DNA of 64,000 nucleotides from Dyella_A sp035685805 (GCF_035685805.1 NZ_DASSAB010000030.1:144801-208800); one strand, 5' to 3'. Shown: positions 25,967 to 34,801, counted from the first letter of the stretch. Made by a program: numbers and translations. The notes: generated from the sequence alone by a model not told the origin.

Positions 25967-25980
25967 TGACAGCGCTGTCA
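25967..25980. promoter_or_regulatory. Perfect 14-bp palindrome, LacI-family-type operator
   Basis: TGACAGCGCTGTCA is exactly self-complementary with the central CG typical of LacI-family operators. It lies 92 bp upstream of the receptor ATG, in the 156-bp gap to hemB. On the minus strand a CAATAA -10-like box (25959-25954) lies 15 nt downstream, so the palindrome covers the -35 region and a bound repressor would block transcription. No lacI-type gene is in the window. Confidence 0.65.
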
Positions 25981-26031
25981 TCCTGCGCCGCAGCAATTTT
26001 CTGCGTCGCACGGCGGCCGAACCGGCCGGAG

Positions 26032-27030
26032 TCAGGTTGTCTTGTCGTCGCGCAGCCAGCGCGCCGCGTCGAGTGCGAAGTAGCTGAGGATGGCGTCGGC
26101 ACCGGCACGCTTGAACGCGGTGAGCGTCTCCAGCACCACGGCCTTCTCGTCCAGCCAGCCGTTCTGGCACGCCGCCTTGAGCATCGCGTACTCGCCCGAC
26201 ACTTGGTACACGAAGGTCGGCATGCCGAAGGCGTCCTTCACCCGGCGCAGCACGTCCAGGTACGGCAGGCCCGGCTTGACCATCACGGCATCGGCGCCCT
26301 CGTGGATGTCCAGCTCCACCTCGCGCAGGGCTTCGTCGGCGTTGCCCACGTCCATCTGGTAGGTGTGCTTGTTGCCCTTGCCGAGATTGGCCGACGAACC
26401 GACCGCATCGCGGAACGGGCCGTAAAAACTCGAGGCGTACTTGGCCGAGTAGGCGAGGATGCGCGTGTGGATGTAACCGGCCTCTTCCAGCGCCTCGCGG
26501 ATCGCGCCGACGCGCCCGTCCATCATGTCCGACGGCGCCACGAAATCCATGCCGGCGGCGGCCTGCGCCAGCGACATCTTCACCAGCGCCTCGATGGTGG
26601 GCTCGTTCATCACGTAGCCGTGCTCATCGATCAGGCCGTCCTGGCCATGGCTGGTGTACGGGTCCAGCGCCACGTCGCCGATCAGGCCGAGCTCGGGGTA
26701 CTTCGCCTTCAGCGCGCGCGCCGCGCGCTGCATCAGGCCGTCCGGGTTCCACGCCTCGGCGGCGTCCTCGGTCTTGGGCGCATCGGTGATCGGGAACAGC
26801 GCCAGCGCGGGAACGCCCAGCGCCACGCACTCACCGGCCAGTTCCAGCAGCAGGTCGATCGACAGCCGCTGCACGCCCGGCATCGAGGGCACGTCCACTC
26901 GCCGGTTCTCGCCCTCGATCACGAACGCCACCATGATCAGGTCGCTCGCCAGCAAGGTGTTTTCACGCATCAGCGCGCGGGAGAACGCATCGCGACGCAT
27001 GCGGCGGGGGCGGATGGCGGGGTAGCTCAT
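26032..27030 (-). CDS. hemB: Delta-aminolevulinic acid dehydratase (porphobilinogen synthase)
   Basis: Condenses two 5-aminolevulinate molecules to porphobilinogen in haem synthesis. 332 residues, normal family length. Active-site lysines are K197 (YSAKYASSFYGPFRDA) and K252 (VMVKPGLPYLD). The metal loop reads DVALDPYTSHGQDG, with Asp in place of the three cysteines of the zinc enzymes, so it belongs to the Mg/monovalent-cation class. ATG 27030 has AGGA 7 nt upstream and a TAGAAT -10-like box at 27066-27061. Same strand as the receptor operon but separated by the operator region, so independent. Haem a for the oxidase at 1-4288 depends on this pathway. Confidence 0.97.
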   Translation of the reverse strand: MSYPAIRPRRMRRDAFSRALMRENTLLASDLIMVAFVIEGENRRVDVPSMPGVQRLSIDLLLELAGECVALGVPALALFPITDAPKTEDAAEAWNPDGLMQRAARALKAKYPELGLIGDVALDPYTSHGQDGLIDEHGYVMNEPTIEALVKMSLAQAAAGMDFVAPSDMMDGRVGAIREALEEAGYIHTRILAYSAKYASSFYGPFRDAVGSSANLGKGNKHTYQMDVGNADEALREVELDIHEGADAVMVKPGLPYLDVLRRVKDAFGMPTFVYQVSGEYAMLKAACQNGWLDEKAVVLETLTAFKRAGADAILSYFALDAARWLRDDKTT

Positions 27031-27130
27031 GGACGGTCCTGCAGGTAGGCCAAGGCGTGCATTCTACGATGCGACCGGCCGGCCCCACGCCGACTGCGAC
27101 CATCGCGGCGGCCGCTGCCGGCGGTGCGCA

Positions 27131-28363
27131 CTACTCGTCGCGGATCGCCGCGATCGGATCCAGCGCCGCGGCCTGCCGCGCGGGGTAGATGCTGAAGGCG
27201 ATGCCGATCAGCAGGCACGCGAGCACCGAGGCGAGAATGCCCAGCGGCTCCCACGCCACCTGCCAGCCGGCGAAAGCGGCGATGGCGTAAGCCAGCAATG
27301 CGCCGAACAGCAGGCCGATCAATGCGCCGGAGGCGCATATCACCACCGCCTCGCGCAGGAAGCGCGCCACGATGTCCTGCCGTCGGGCGCCGATCGCGCG
27401 CAGCAGGCCGATTTCGCGGCGGCGCTCCAGCACGTTGGCCAGCATGATGTTCATGATGCCGATGCCGCCCACCAGCAGGCTCACGCCGGCGATCGAGCCC
27501 ATGACGATGGAGAAGATGCGCTGGGTCTTCTGGTTCTGCCGGTACAGCTGCTGCGGCACCACCAAGCGGTAGTCGCCGGCGCCGGCATGGCGCTGGTCCA
27601 GCACCTGGCCGAGCACGCGCGCACCCATGGCCAGCTGGTCGGGCGTGCGCAGCCGCAGCAGGAAGCGGTCGATCTCGTCTTCCATCGGCTGGAAACGGAA
27701 CCGCGCCCGCGCGCTGCCCAGCGGCACGAATACGCGATCGGCATCCGCGCCCAGCGCCACGCCTTCGAACTGGTCCTTGCCCAGGTCGCGATCGGCCAGC
27801 ACGCCGACCACGCGCAGCCACACCTGGTTGACCTTGATCAGCCGGTTCAGCGGCTTGCCGTCGGGGAACAGCTCGTGCGCCGCCTGCGCGCCAAGCACCG
27901 CCACTGCCGCGAGCCGCTGATCGTCGTTGGCGTCGAGCGCGCGACCGGCGGCCACGCGCAGCGAGGCGAGCTTGAAGTAGGCCGGACTGATGCCACTCAC
28001 TTCCGCCTCGCTGCGGCCCGCATCGCTGAACACGCCCCAGCGGCGCACCCGCTTCTCGGCCGCGTAATCGTCCGCGGCAGGCACCACGTCGAGCGCGGCG
28101 CGCGCGTCGGCCACGGTTAGTCCGAGGCTGCGGGCGCGGGTTTCCTTGAGGCTGTCGGCGTCCTGCGTCTTGGCCTCCACGATGAGGTTGTGCAGGCCCA
28201 GGCTCTCGACCAGCTTGAGCGCCTCGCGCCGGCTGCCGGCACCCACGCCCTGCATCGCCACGATCGCCGCCACGCCGAAAATCATGCCCAGCAGGGTCAG
28301 CAGGGTACGCAGCTTGCGCCGCCAGAGCGCCTCGACCGCCTCGCGCCACGCCGGAGAGAGCAT
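27131..28363 (-). CDS. MacB/FtsX-type ABC transporter permease
   Basis: 410-residue permease of the MacB/LolCE type. N-terminal helix (RTLLTLLGMIFGVAAIVAM) is followed by a periplasmic MacB-PCD domain of about 200 residues and the FtsX core with three helices at the C-terminus (IVMGSIAGVSLLVGGIGIMNIML; VLERRREIGLLRAIGA; LIGIAFSIYPA). The C-terminal AALDPIAAIR is the family's conserved end. These systems do not move substrate through the membrane; they drive export from the periplasm to an outer-membrane duct. Its ATG overlaps the TGA of the lipoprotein adaptor by one base. It pairs with the separate ATPase at 31492-32166; no TolC gene is adjacent. Confidence 0.93.
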   Translation of the reverse strand: MLSPAWREAVEALWRRKLRTLLTLLGMIFGVAAIVAMQGVGAGSRREALKLVESLGLHNLIVEAKTQDADSLKETRARSLGLTVADARAALDVVPAADDYAAEKRVRRWGVFSDAGRSEAEVSGISPAYFKLASLRVAAGRALDANDDQRLAAVAVLGAQAAHELFPDGKPLNRLIKVNQVWLRVVGVLADRDLGKDQFEGVALGADADRVFVPLGSARARFRFQPMEDEIDRFLLRLRTPDQLAMGARVLGQVLDQRHAGAGDYRLVVPQQLYRQNQKTQRIFSIVMGSIAGVSLLVGGIGIMNIMLANVLERRREIGLLRAIGARRQDIVARFLREAVVICASGALIGLLFGALLAYAIAAFAGWQVAWEPLGILASVLACLLIGIAFSIYPARQAAALDPIAAIRDE

Positions 28364-29616
28364 CACGGCGCCACCTTCCCGGCCGGCGTCGCCGGCGCGC
28401 CGGGCGCTGACGCAGGCGGCGTCGCGGCAGCACCCAGGACGATGCGGTCGCCCTCGGCCAGGCCATCGAGCACCTGTGCACGGGTCGGACCGCGCACGCC
28501 CAGCGTCACGCTGCGCCGCTGCGGCCGGCCGTCCACCAGCAGCTGCACGCTCGGACCCTGCTCGCCGCTGCCGAGCGCCACGTTCGGCACGCTCAGGCCG
28601 CGCGCGAGCTTGAGCAACACGATCTTGCCGACGAAGTGCTGGCCCGGCGTCCAGCCGTAACGGCGCGCCACATCGGCGGGCACGGCGGCCTTCATCATGA
28701 GGTACTTCACCGGGTTCTGCCGGCTGCGCGACTGGGCGGCGGCGGCGACCCAACTCAGCGTGGTGGTGACGCGCTGGTCGGGCGCGCCCCACGGATGCAG
28801 CTCCACGCGGTCGCCAACCCGAATGCCCTGGGTCTCGATCTGCGGAACCGCCAGCTGCACCTCCAGCGCGGCCAGGTCCGGCAGGCTGCCGAACGGACTG
28901 CCGGCATACAGGCTGCCACCGGTGTGCGCGACCTCGCCACTCCAGCTCTTCTCCAGCACCAGCACGCCATCGTGTGGCGCGTGCAGCTCGAGCGCGTCGA
29001 GGTCGGCTTTTTTCTGCTTCGCCACCGTATCGAAGGTGGCGTGCTGCGCATCGAGCACGGCCAGCTCGGCGTTGCCACGCTGGCTCGACTGCTGCTCGCG
29101 CCACTGCAGGATGCCCTGGCGCACGCCGAGGTAGTGGGCGTCCTGCACGGCATCGAGAATGTCGTTGCGCGCCATCGCTTCGGGGCCGGCGTTGGCATAG
29201 CGCTGGGCGATCGCCAGCTGGCCAGCCACCTGGGTCAGGTCCACGCCGAGCTTGCCGCGGCTGTCGTCCAGCTCGGCCTGCTTGCCGAGCCGCGCGAGCA
29301 GGTTGCGCTCCAGGTCGATGCGCGCCTGGGCCAGATCCTGCTTGCTCTGTTCGGCGGAGAAGCGTGCGACCAGCGCGCCCTTCGCGACCGGGCTGCCGTC
29401 GGGCAGCATCCAGGTGATCTGCCGCGGCGTCCACATCGGACCGGGCACCAGCAGCGCAGTGGACTTGGCGGCACGCAGCTCGCCCTCGCCCTGCACGCTG
29501 AATTCCAGCGGCGCGGCATGCACGGTCTCGAGCACCGCCGCATCCGGTGCCGGGTCGGCGCAGCCAGCCAGCCCCAGGGCCAGCAGCACGGGGAGCCATC
29601 GCATGAGCTTGTTCAT
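28363..29616 (-). CDS. Lipoprotein periplasmic adaptor (HlyD/MacA family)
   Basis: 417-residue membrane-fusion adaptor, anchored as a lipoprotein (lipobox LAGC, C19). A lipoyl half (FSVQGEGELRAAKS), a helical hairpin (about 85-210), the second lipoyl half (LELHAPHDGVLVL) and beta-barrel and membrane-proximal domains follow in order; the tail is Ala/Pro rich. It links the MacB-type permease to an outer-membrane channel. Its start overlaps the stop of the double adaptor gene by 4 bp (ATGA) and its stop touches the permease start, so the set is one operon. Confidence 0.88.
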   Translation of the reverse strand: MNKLMRWLPVLLALGLAGCADPAPDAAVLETVHAAPLEFSVQGEGELRAAKSTALLVPGPMWTPRQITWMLPDGSPVAKGALVARFSAEQSKQDLAQARIDLERNLLARLGKQAELDDSRGKLGVDLTQVAGQLAIAQRYANAGPEAMARNDILDAVQDAHYLGVRQGILQWREQQSSQRGNAELAVLDAQHATFDTVAKQKKADLDALELHAPHDGVLVLEKSWSGEVAHTGGSLYAGSPFGSLPDLAALEVQLAVPQIETQGIRVGDRVELHPWGAPDQRVTTTLSWVAAAAQSRSRQNPVKYLMMKAAVPADVARRYGWTPGQHFVGKIVLLKLARGLSVPNVALGSGEQGPSVQLLVDGRPQRRSVTLGVRGPTRAQVLDGLAEGDRIVLGAAATPPASAPGAPATPAGKVAP

Positions 29617-31508
29617 CGGCTTGCCACCGCGTCGTCCTGCACGCTGACCCGCACCGCCTGTCCGGGCTTGAGCCCCTGCATGCCGGCGTCCAGATGCACC
29701 AGCAGATCGACCACCGGCACCGCCTCCACCCGCGACTTGCTGTGCACGGTGTGGCCGATCTCGACGATGCGGCCGGCGAGCCGGCGCCCGCCACCGCCGG
29801 CGATCACCACCTGCACGCGCTGTCCCTCATGCACGCGCGACAGTGCCCGCTCGGGCAGCGCTGCGCGCACGGCGAGGGTGGAGAGGTCCGGCATCTGCGC
29901 CACCGACTGGCCCATCCAGACCTGCGATCCGGTGTCGATCTTGTCGCCGTTCCAGCCGCTCTGGTGCAGCACGATGCCGGCGCGTGGCGCCTTGACCGTG
30001 AGCGAGGCCAGCGCGGCCACCAGCTCGGTCACCTGGCTCTGCAACTGAGTGACCTCCGCGTCGGCCAGCTGCTGCTCGGCGGCGCGCGCGCGCATCGCCA
30101 CGCGGGCGCGCTGCTGGCTGAGCGCGAGACGACGCTCGGCCTTGCGGCGGTCGATCACCAGCTTGGCGTACTGCACGCCCGGCACGTAGGCCTGCGGCTG
30201 GTTGGCCTTGCGCTGCGCCTTGTCCAGCTCGGCCTGGGCCTTGGCGGTATCGAGTTCGACATCGCGCGCGCGATCGGCCAGATCGAGTTTCAACTGTTCC
30301 TGCTTGCGCAGCTTCTCGGCCAGCTCGCTGCGCTTGGCGGTGAGATTCTTGTTGACCTCGGTCGGGTCGAACACCACCAGCGGCGCGCCCTTGGCGATGG
30401 TCTCGCCATCCCCGGCCATCTCGGTCACGGTGAGCTGCCACAGGCCATCCACGGCCGGCGGCGAGATCGCCAGGCTGCGCTGGGCAAAGATCTCGCCATC
30501 GATATCCAGCGGGCCGTCGTCGATCGACCGCGTCGCGGGCATCGGTGCCGCGGCGTCGGTATCCACCCGCACGCTCATGCCTGCGCGCAGCGCCATCGCG
30601 GTGGTCGCGGGCAGGGTGATGTCCACCTGCACGTAGCGGCCCTCGCCCCACTCCGGCCGTGCGCTGGCGGCACCGGCAATCGCCTCGATGGTGCCGGCCA
30701 GCGGCGTGCCCGGCAGCGCGTCGACGTTCAGCGCCACCGCCTGCCCCACCTTCAGGCCGCTGCGGTCCGGCTCGAGAACCCAGGCACGCACGGCGTAACG
30801 ATGGCCACCGCCAATCACCTCGCCAACCGTCTGCCCGGGGTAGCTGGTGGATCCTTCCTCGTAACGCCCGCCGGCACCGAACAGGTTGTCGAAACCGTGC
30901 ACGACGGTGCCCGCACGGGTGGCCTTGACCACCGCGGAGCTCACCTGGTCGGCGAGGAAGGTCAGCGACAGCGTTTTCTTTTCCAGCTCCAGCGCGGCGT
31001 CCTTCCGGCGGCGTGCCACGGCGGCCTGCGCCTGCGCCGCCTCGGTGCGCTTGAGCTCCAGCGCGCGGTCGGTGCGCTGCATCTCGCTCTGGTAGCGGTC
31101 GTAGTCGAGTGCGGAGAGCAGCGTCTTCGGCAGCGCCGCATCCACTGCTGCGGTGTCGCGCTCGGCCTGCGCGTCGGCGAGGGCGAGTTCGGCGTCGGAC
31201 TGCTTGAGCTCCAGGTCGGCGATGTCCTTGGCGGCCTTGGCCTGCGCCTGCACCAGCTCGGCGCGCTGGTTGCGCAGCTGCGCCTCGGCGGAGCCGGCGT
31301 CGATGCGCAGCACCACGTCGCCGGGCCTGGCCTGGGCGCCGTCAGGCATGTAGTAGCGCAGCACCACCGGCGAGCTCAGCGACGGCGGCGTGTCAATGGC
31401 CTGCGCGTCGAGCATCCGCACCTCGCCGCTGAACACGGTGGCTGACGCCGGCCCCGCCAGCAGCCACATCAGCGCCAGGGCGATGCCCCGCTCACGCCGC
31501 CGAATCAA
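29613..31508 (-). CDS. Tandem double periplasmic adaptor (two HlyD modules in one chain)
   Basis: 631 residues from TTG 31508 (GGAGG 7 nt upstream), which gives a clean signal peptide IRRRERGIALALMWLLAGPASA; the open frame continues upstream only into the ATPase gene. The chain has two adaptor units. Unit 1 (about 20-310): lipoyl half, long Ala/Gln coiled coil (about 70-190), VVKATRAGTVVHGF, then barrel. Unit 2 (about 325-630): lipoyl half (PAVDGLWQLTVTEMAGDG), coiled coil (about 385-510), LTVKAPRAGIVLHQSGWNGD, barrel (LSTLAVRAALPERALSRV). Ordinary MacA/HlyD adaptors have a single unit of 350-450 residues. With the lipoprotein adaptor the operon carries three units. It overlaps the ATPase stop by 17 bp. 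Confidence 0.85.
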   Translation of the reverse strand: MIRRRERGIALALMWLLAGPASATVFSGEVRMLDAQAIDTPPSLSSPVVLRYYMPDGAQARPGDVVLRIDAGSAEAQLRNQRAELVQAQAKAAKDIADLELKQSDAELALADAQAERDTAAVDAALPKTLLSALDYDRYQSEMQRTDRALELKRTEAAQAQAAVARRRKDAALELEKKTLSLTFLADQVSSAVVKATRAGTVVHGFDNLFGAGGRYEEGSTSYPGQTVGEVIGGGHRYAVRAWVLEPDRSGLKVGQAVALNVDALPGTPLAGTIEAIAGAASARPEWGEGRYVQVDITLPATTAMALRAGMSVRVDTDAAAPMPATRSIDDGPLDIDGEIFAQRSLAISPPAVDGLWQLTVTEMAGDGETIAKGAPLVVFDPTEVNKNLTAKRSELAEKLRKQEQLKLDLADRARDVELDTAKAQAELDKAQRKANQPQAYVPGVQYAKLVIDRRKAERRLALSQQRARVAMRARAAEQQLADAEVTQLQSQVTELVAALASLTVKAPRAGIVLHQSGWNGDKIDTGSQVWMGQSVAQMPDLSTLAVRAALPERALSRVHEGQRVQVVIAGGGGRRLAGRIVEIGHTVHSKSRVEAVPVVDLLVHLDAGMQGLKPGQAVRVSVQDDAVASR

Positions 31509-32166
31509 GCTCGATCCTCCCGTCGCGCAGGGTGATCTGCCGCTGCGCACGCGCGGCGACCTCGGCGTCGTGGGTCACCAGCACCACGGTCTGGCCGTCG
31601 CCATGCACCTCGGCGATCAACGACATCACGTCGGCTGCGCTGCGCGAATCAAGGTTGCCGGTCGGCTCGTCCGCCAGCAGCAGCGCCGGACGCATCAGCA
31701 GCGCGCGCGCGATCGCCACGCGTTGCATCTGGCCGCCGGAAAGCTGGCCGGGGCGGTGCTGCAGGTGGCGCTCCAGTCCCATCCGCACCAGCAGGTCACG
31801 AGCGCGCTCGGCCAGCCCGTCGTCGACGCCGCGCAGGAACCGCCGCGGCAACAGCGCGTTCTCCAGCACCGTCAGCCGCGGCAGCAGGTGGAACGACTGG
31901 AACACGAATCCGATGCGCCGGTTGCGGAAATCGCTGGCGCGTTCGTCATCGAAGGTGGATACGTCGACGTCGTCGAGCAGGTAGCGGCCGCTGTCGGGGC
32001 GATCGAGGCAACCGAGCATGTTGAGCAGGGTCGACTTGCCGGAACCGGAGGGCCCGATGATGGCGGCGAACTGCCCCTGCGGCACCTCGAAGCTGACACC
32101 GTCGAGCGCCGCGATGGCCTGATCGCCGACGGTATAGCGGCGTGTGATGGCTTCCATGCGAACCAC
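31492..32166 (-). CDS. MacB/LolD-type ABC transporter ATPase
   Basis: 224-residue ATPase of the MacB/LolD subfamily. Walker A GPSGSGKST, Q-loop FVFQSFHLLPRLTV, signature LSGGQMQR, Walker B LLLADEPTGNLD, H-loop LVTHD all intact. Serves the permease at 27131-28363. GTG 32166 is chosen because MVRMEAITRRY aligns with the usual MIxLExITRxY opening; ATG 32157 is the alternative. First gene of the four-gene operon ATPase, double adaptor, lipoprotein adaptor, permease. Unlike MacB itself, ATPase and permease are separate polypeptides. Confidence 0.95.
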   Translation of the reverse strand: MVRMEAITRRYTVGDQAIAALDGVSFEVPQGQFAAIIGPSGSGKSTLLNMLGCLDRPDSGRYLLDDVDVSTFDDERASDFRNRRIGFVFQSFHLLPRLTVLENALLPRRFLRGVDDGLAERARDLLVRMGLERHLQHRPGQLSGGQMQRVAIARALLMRPALLLADEPTGNLDSRSAADVMSLIAEVHGDGQTVVLVTHDAEVAARAQRQITLRDGRIELDSAA

Positions 32167-32233
32167 GTTCGTCGACCCCCCGTCGACTGTCTTCTGCGGC
32201 CAGTCTTGCCGCTGCCGCCGGCTTTGACAACCC

Positions 32234-33322
32234 TCAGCCGGACAACCGCGCGCCGGTGTCGGCGTCGAAGAAATGCAGCTGCGCCGGCGCCGGCGCCACG
32301 TGCATCACGCTGCCCGGCGCCGGCAGGTCGCACGGCGGCATGCGCGCCACCAGCGGCGTGTCGCCCATGCGCAGGTTGACGAACACCTCGTTGCCGACCG
32401 GCTCGACCACTTCCAGCTGCGCCGCCATCGATGCGGGGGTGGCGGCCGCCACCGGATGCAGGTCCTCCGGGCGCACGCCCAGTGTCACCGTGCGTCCGTG
32501 CCACGCCTGCGGCAGTGCGAGGGCCGGCAGCGCCAGGCTGCCGTGGGGGCCGTGCAGCGCGGTGCCGGTGTGATCCATGTGCAGCGTGCCGGGCAGGAAA
32601 TTCATCGCCGGGCTGCCGAGGAAACCGGCGACGAACCGGTTGGCGGGCCGGCGGTAGAGGTTCATCGGCGTATCGATCTGCTGGATCACGCCGCGGTCGA
32701 GCACCACGATGCGCTGACCCAGCGTCATCGCCTCGATCTGGTCGTGGGTGACGTAGATCATGCTGGCGCCGAGCCGGCGATGCAGGCGGGCGATCTCCAC
32801 CCGCGTGGACAGCCGCAGCCTCGCATCGAGATTGGACAGCGGCTCGTCGAGCAGGAAAAGCTTCGGATCGCGCACCATCGCACGGCCCAGCGCCACGCGC
32901 TGCTGTTGCCCACCAGACATCGCACCGGGCCGCGCCGCCAGCAGCGGCTCCAGCTCCAGCACCTGCGCCACCTCGCGCACCCGCTGCGCCACTGCCTCGC
33001 GCGGGTGGCCGCGCAGGCGCAGCCCGAAGCCGAGGTTTTCCGCCACCGTCATGTGCGGATACAGCGCGTAGTTCTGGAACACCATGGCGATGTCCCGGTC
33101 TTTCGGCGGCAGCGCATTGACCACGCGCCCGTCGATGCGCAGCGTGCCGCTGCTGATCGACTCCAGCCCGGCGATCATCCGCAGCAATGTGGTCTTGCCG
33201 CAGCCGGAGGGCCCTACCAGCACCAGCAGCTCGCCATCGGCAGTCTCGAAGCTGGCGTCGGCCACCGCGACGTGCCCGTTCGGATAGACCTTGCGCAGCG
33301 CCTCCAGTCGAACCACCGCCAT
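32234..33322 (-). CDS. Sugar ABC importer ATPase, MalK/UgpC type (orphan)
   Basis: 362-residue CUT1-type ATPase. Walker A GPSGCGKTT, signature MSGGQQQR, Walker B LFLLDEPLSNLDAR, H-loop YVTHD, and the C-terminal OB/TOBE regulatory domain (LGVRPEDLHP) typical of MalK, UgpC and MsiK. ATG 33322 has GGAG 6 nt upstream; the frame is open for 12 more codons. No permease or binding-protein genes are near, so it probably energises permeases encoded elsewhere, as MsiK does. Divergent from the beta-glucosidase gene across 126 bp that hold a LacI-type operator, which supports a role in glucoside uptake. Confidence 0.93.
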   Translation of the reverse strand: MAVVRLEALRKVYPNGHVAVADASFETADGELLVLVGPSGCGKTTLLRMIAGLESISSGTLRIDGRVVNALPPKDRDIAMVFQNYALYPHMTVAENLGFGLRLRGHPREAVAQRVREVAQVLELEPLLAARPGAMSGGQQQRVALGRAMVRDPKLFLLDEPLSNLDARLRLSTRVEIARLHRRLGASMIYVTHDQIEAMTLGQRIVVLDRGVIQQIDTPMNLYRRPANRFVAGFLGSPAMNFLPGTLHMDHTGTALHGPHGSLALPALALPQAWHGRTVTLGVRPEDLHPVAAATPASMAAQLEVVEPVGNEVFVNLRMGDTPLVARMPPCDLPAPGSVMHVAPAPAQLHFFDADTGARLSG

Positions 33323-33399
33323 CGAGATCTCCGCATCGGGCCGCCCGGGCACCATCATGGACGATGGTGCATCGCGTGGAAGCGTTCGGCTATTCTCGC

Positions 33400-33417
33400 G
33401 ATGTAATCGTTTACATC
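33400..33417. promoter_or_regulatory. LacI-family-type operator in malK-like/bgl divergent gap
   Basis: GATGTAATCGTTTACATC: 8 of 9 base pairs of an 18-bp palindrome centred on CG, a typical LacI-family operator. TATTCT at 33391-33396 is a possible -10 box for the beta-glucosidase gene, so the operator would cover the transcription start. It could repress the sugar block in the absence of inducer. No regulator gene is in the window. Confidence 0.68.
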
Positions 33418-33448
33418 AAGCCGCATCGCGGCATCCGGGAATCCAGCG

Positions 33449-34801
33449 ATGACAGGACGCTTTCTCTTCCCCGCGGATTTCGTCTGGGGCGCCGCCACCT
33501 CGGCCTACCAGATCGAGGGCTCGCCGCTGGCCGATGGCGCCGGCCCGAGCATCTGGCAACGCTTCGCGCACACCCCGGGGATGATGGCCAACGGCGACCA
33601 CGGCGACATTGCCTGCGACCACTACCACCGCTACCGCGACGACGTGGCGCTGATGAAGGCACTGGGCCTGAAGAGCTATCGCTTCAGCATCAACTGGGCG
33701 CGCGTGCTTCCCGAGGGCACCGGGCGGATCAACGCGGCGGGCCTGGATTTCTACTCGCGGCTGGTCGACACGCTGCTGGAGGCAGGCATCTCGCCCAACG
33801 CCACGCTGTTCCACTGGGATCTCCCCGCCGCGCTGGACGACCGCGGCGGCTGGCTCAACCGCGACAGCGCCGACTGGTTCGCCGACTACGCGCAGGTGAT
33901 GTTCCGCGCGCTGGACGACCGTGTCCCACGCTGGACCACGCTCAACGAGCCATGGGTGGTGACCGATGGCGGCTATCTGCACGGCACGCTCGCACCCGGC
34001 CACCGCAATCTGTACGAGGCGCCGATCGCCGCGCACAACCTGATGCGCGCCAGCGGCGCCGGCATCCAGGCCTATCGCGCGACGGGCCGGCATGAGATCG
34101 GCGTGGTCTTCAACATCGAGCCGAAATATCCGGCCAGCGAGAGCGAGGCCGATCGTGCCGCCGCTGCCCGCGCCGACGCCTACATGAACCTGCAGTTCGC
34201 CGATCCGGCGCTGCGCGGCAGCTATCCCCCGCAGCTGGCGGAATGCTTCGGCGCGGCCTGGCCGGAGATCCCCGCCGGAGATTTCGCGCTGACACGCCAG
34301 AAGGTCGATTTCGTCGGCATCAACTACTACACGCGGGCGGTGGTGAAAGACGATCCGGCACAGCAGCCGCTGCGGGCCGCGGCGGTGCGTCAGCCCCACC
34401 GCACGCATACCGAGACCGGCTGGGAAGTGTTCGAGCAGGGCCTGGTCGACACGCTCATGGCGTTCCGCGAGCGCTACGGCGACATCCCGCTGTACATCAC
34501 CGAGAACGGCTCGGCGTTCTACGACCCGCCGACGGTGGAGGGTGCGGTGCTGGAGGATCCGCTGCGGGTGGACTACCTGCGCCGCCACCTGCGCGCGCTG
34601 CACACGGCGATGGCCGCCGGCGCCAACGTGAAGGGCTATTACGCCTGGTCGCTGATGGACAACCTGGAGTGGTCGCTCGGCTTCGCCAAGCGCTTCGGCC
34701 TGTACCACGTGGATTTCGCCACGCTGGCGCGCACACCGAAGGCCAGCGCCCATTTCTACGCCCGCGTGATCGCCAGCCGCGGCGCAGTGCTCGATGCCTG
34801 A
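33449..34801 (+). CDS. GH1 beta-glucosidase
   Basis: 450-residue family-1 glycoside hydrolase that cleaves beta-glucosides such as cellobiose to glucose. Opening FPADFVWGAATSAYQIEG, acid/base glutamate in TLNEP (E167), nucleophile in ITENGSAF (E352), and the closing LYHVDFATLARTPKASAHFY are diagnostic. No signal peptide, so the substrate is imported first. First gene of a plus-strand set with glucokinase (71 bp later) and a HAD phosphatase/mutase, under the LacI-type operator at 33400-33417. ATG 33449 has GGGA 8 nt upstream. Confidence 0.96.
   Translation: MTGRFLFPADFVWGAATSAYQIEGSPLADGAGPSIWQRFAHTPGMMANGDHGDIACDHYHRYRDDVALMKALGLKSYRFSINWARVLPEGTGRINAAGLDFYSRLVDTLLEAGISPNATLFHWDLPAALDDRGGWLNRDSADWFADYAQVMFRALDDRVPRWTTLNEPWVVTDGGYLHGTLAPGHRNLYEAPIAAHNLMRASGAGIQAYRATGRHEIGVVFNIEPKYPASESEADRAAAARADAYMNLQFADPALRGSYPPQLAECFGAAWPEIPAGDFALTRQKVDFVGINYYTRAVVKDDPAQQPLRAAAVRQPHRTHTETGWEVFEQGLVDTLMAFRERYGDIPLYITENGSAFYDPPTVEGAVLEDPLRVDYLRRHLRALHTAMAAGANVKGYYAWSLMDNLEWSLGFAKRFGLYHVDFATLARTPKASAHFYARVIASRGAVLDA

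Noticed and set aside
27131..32166. RND efflux pump
   Set aside because: Adaptor genes resemble RND partners, but there is no RND transporter; the permease and ATPase are MacB-type.
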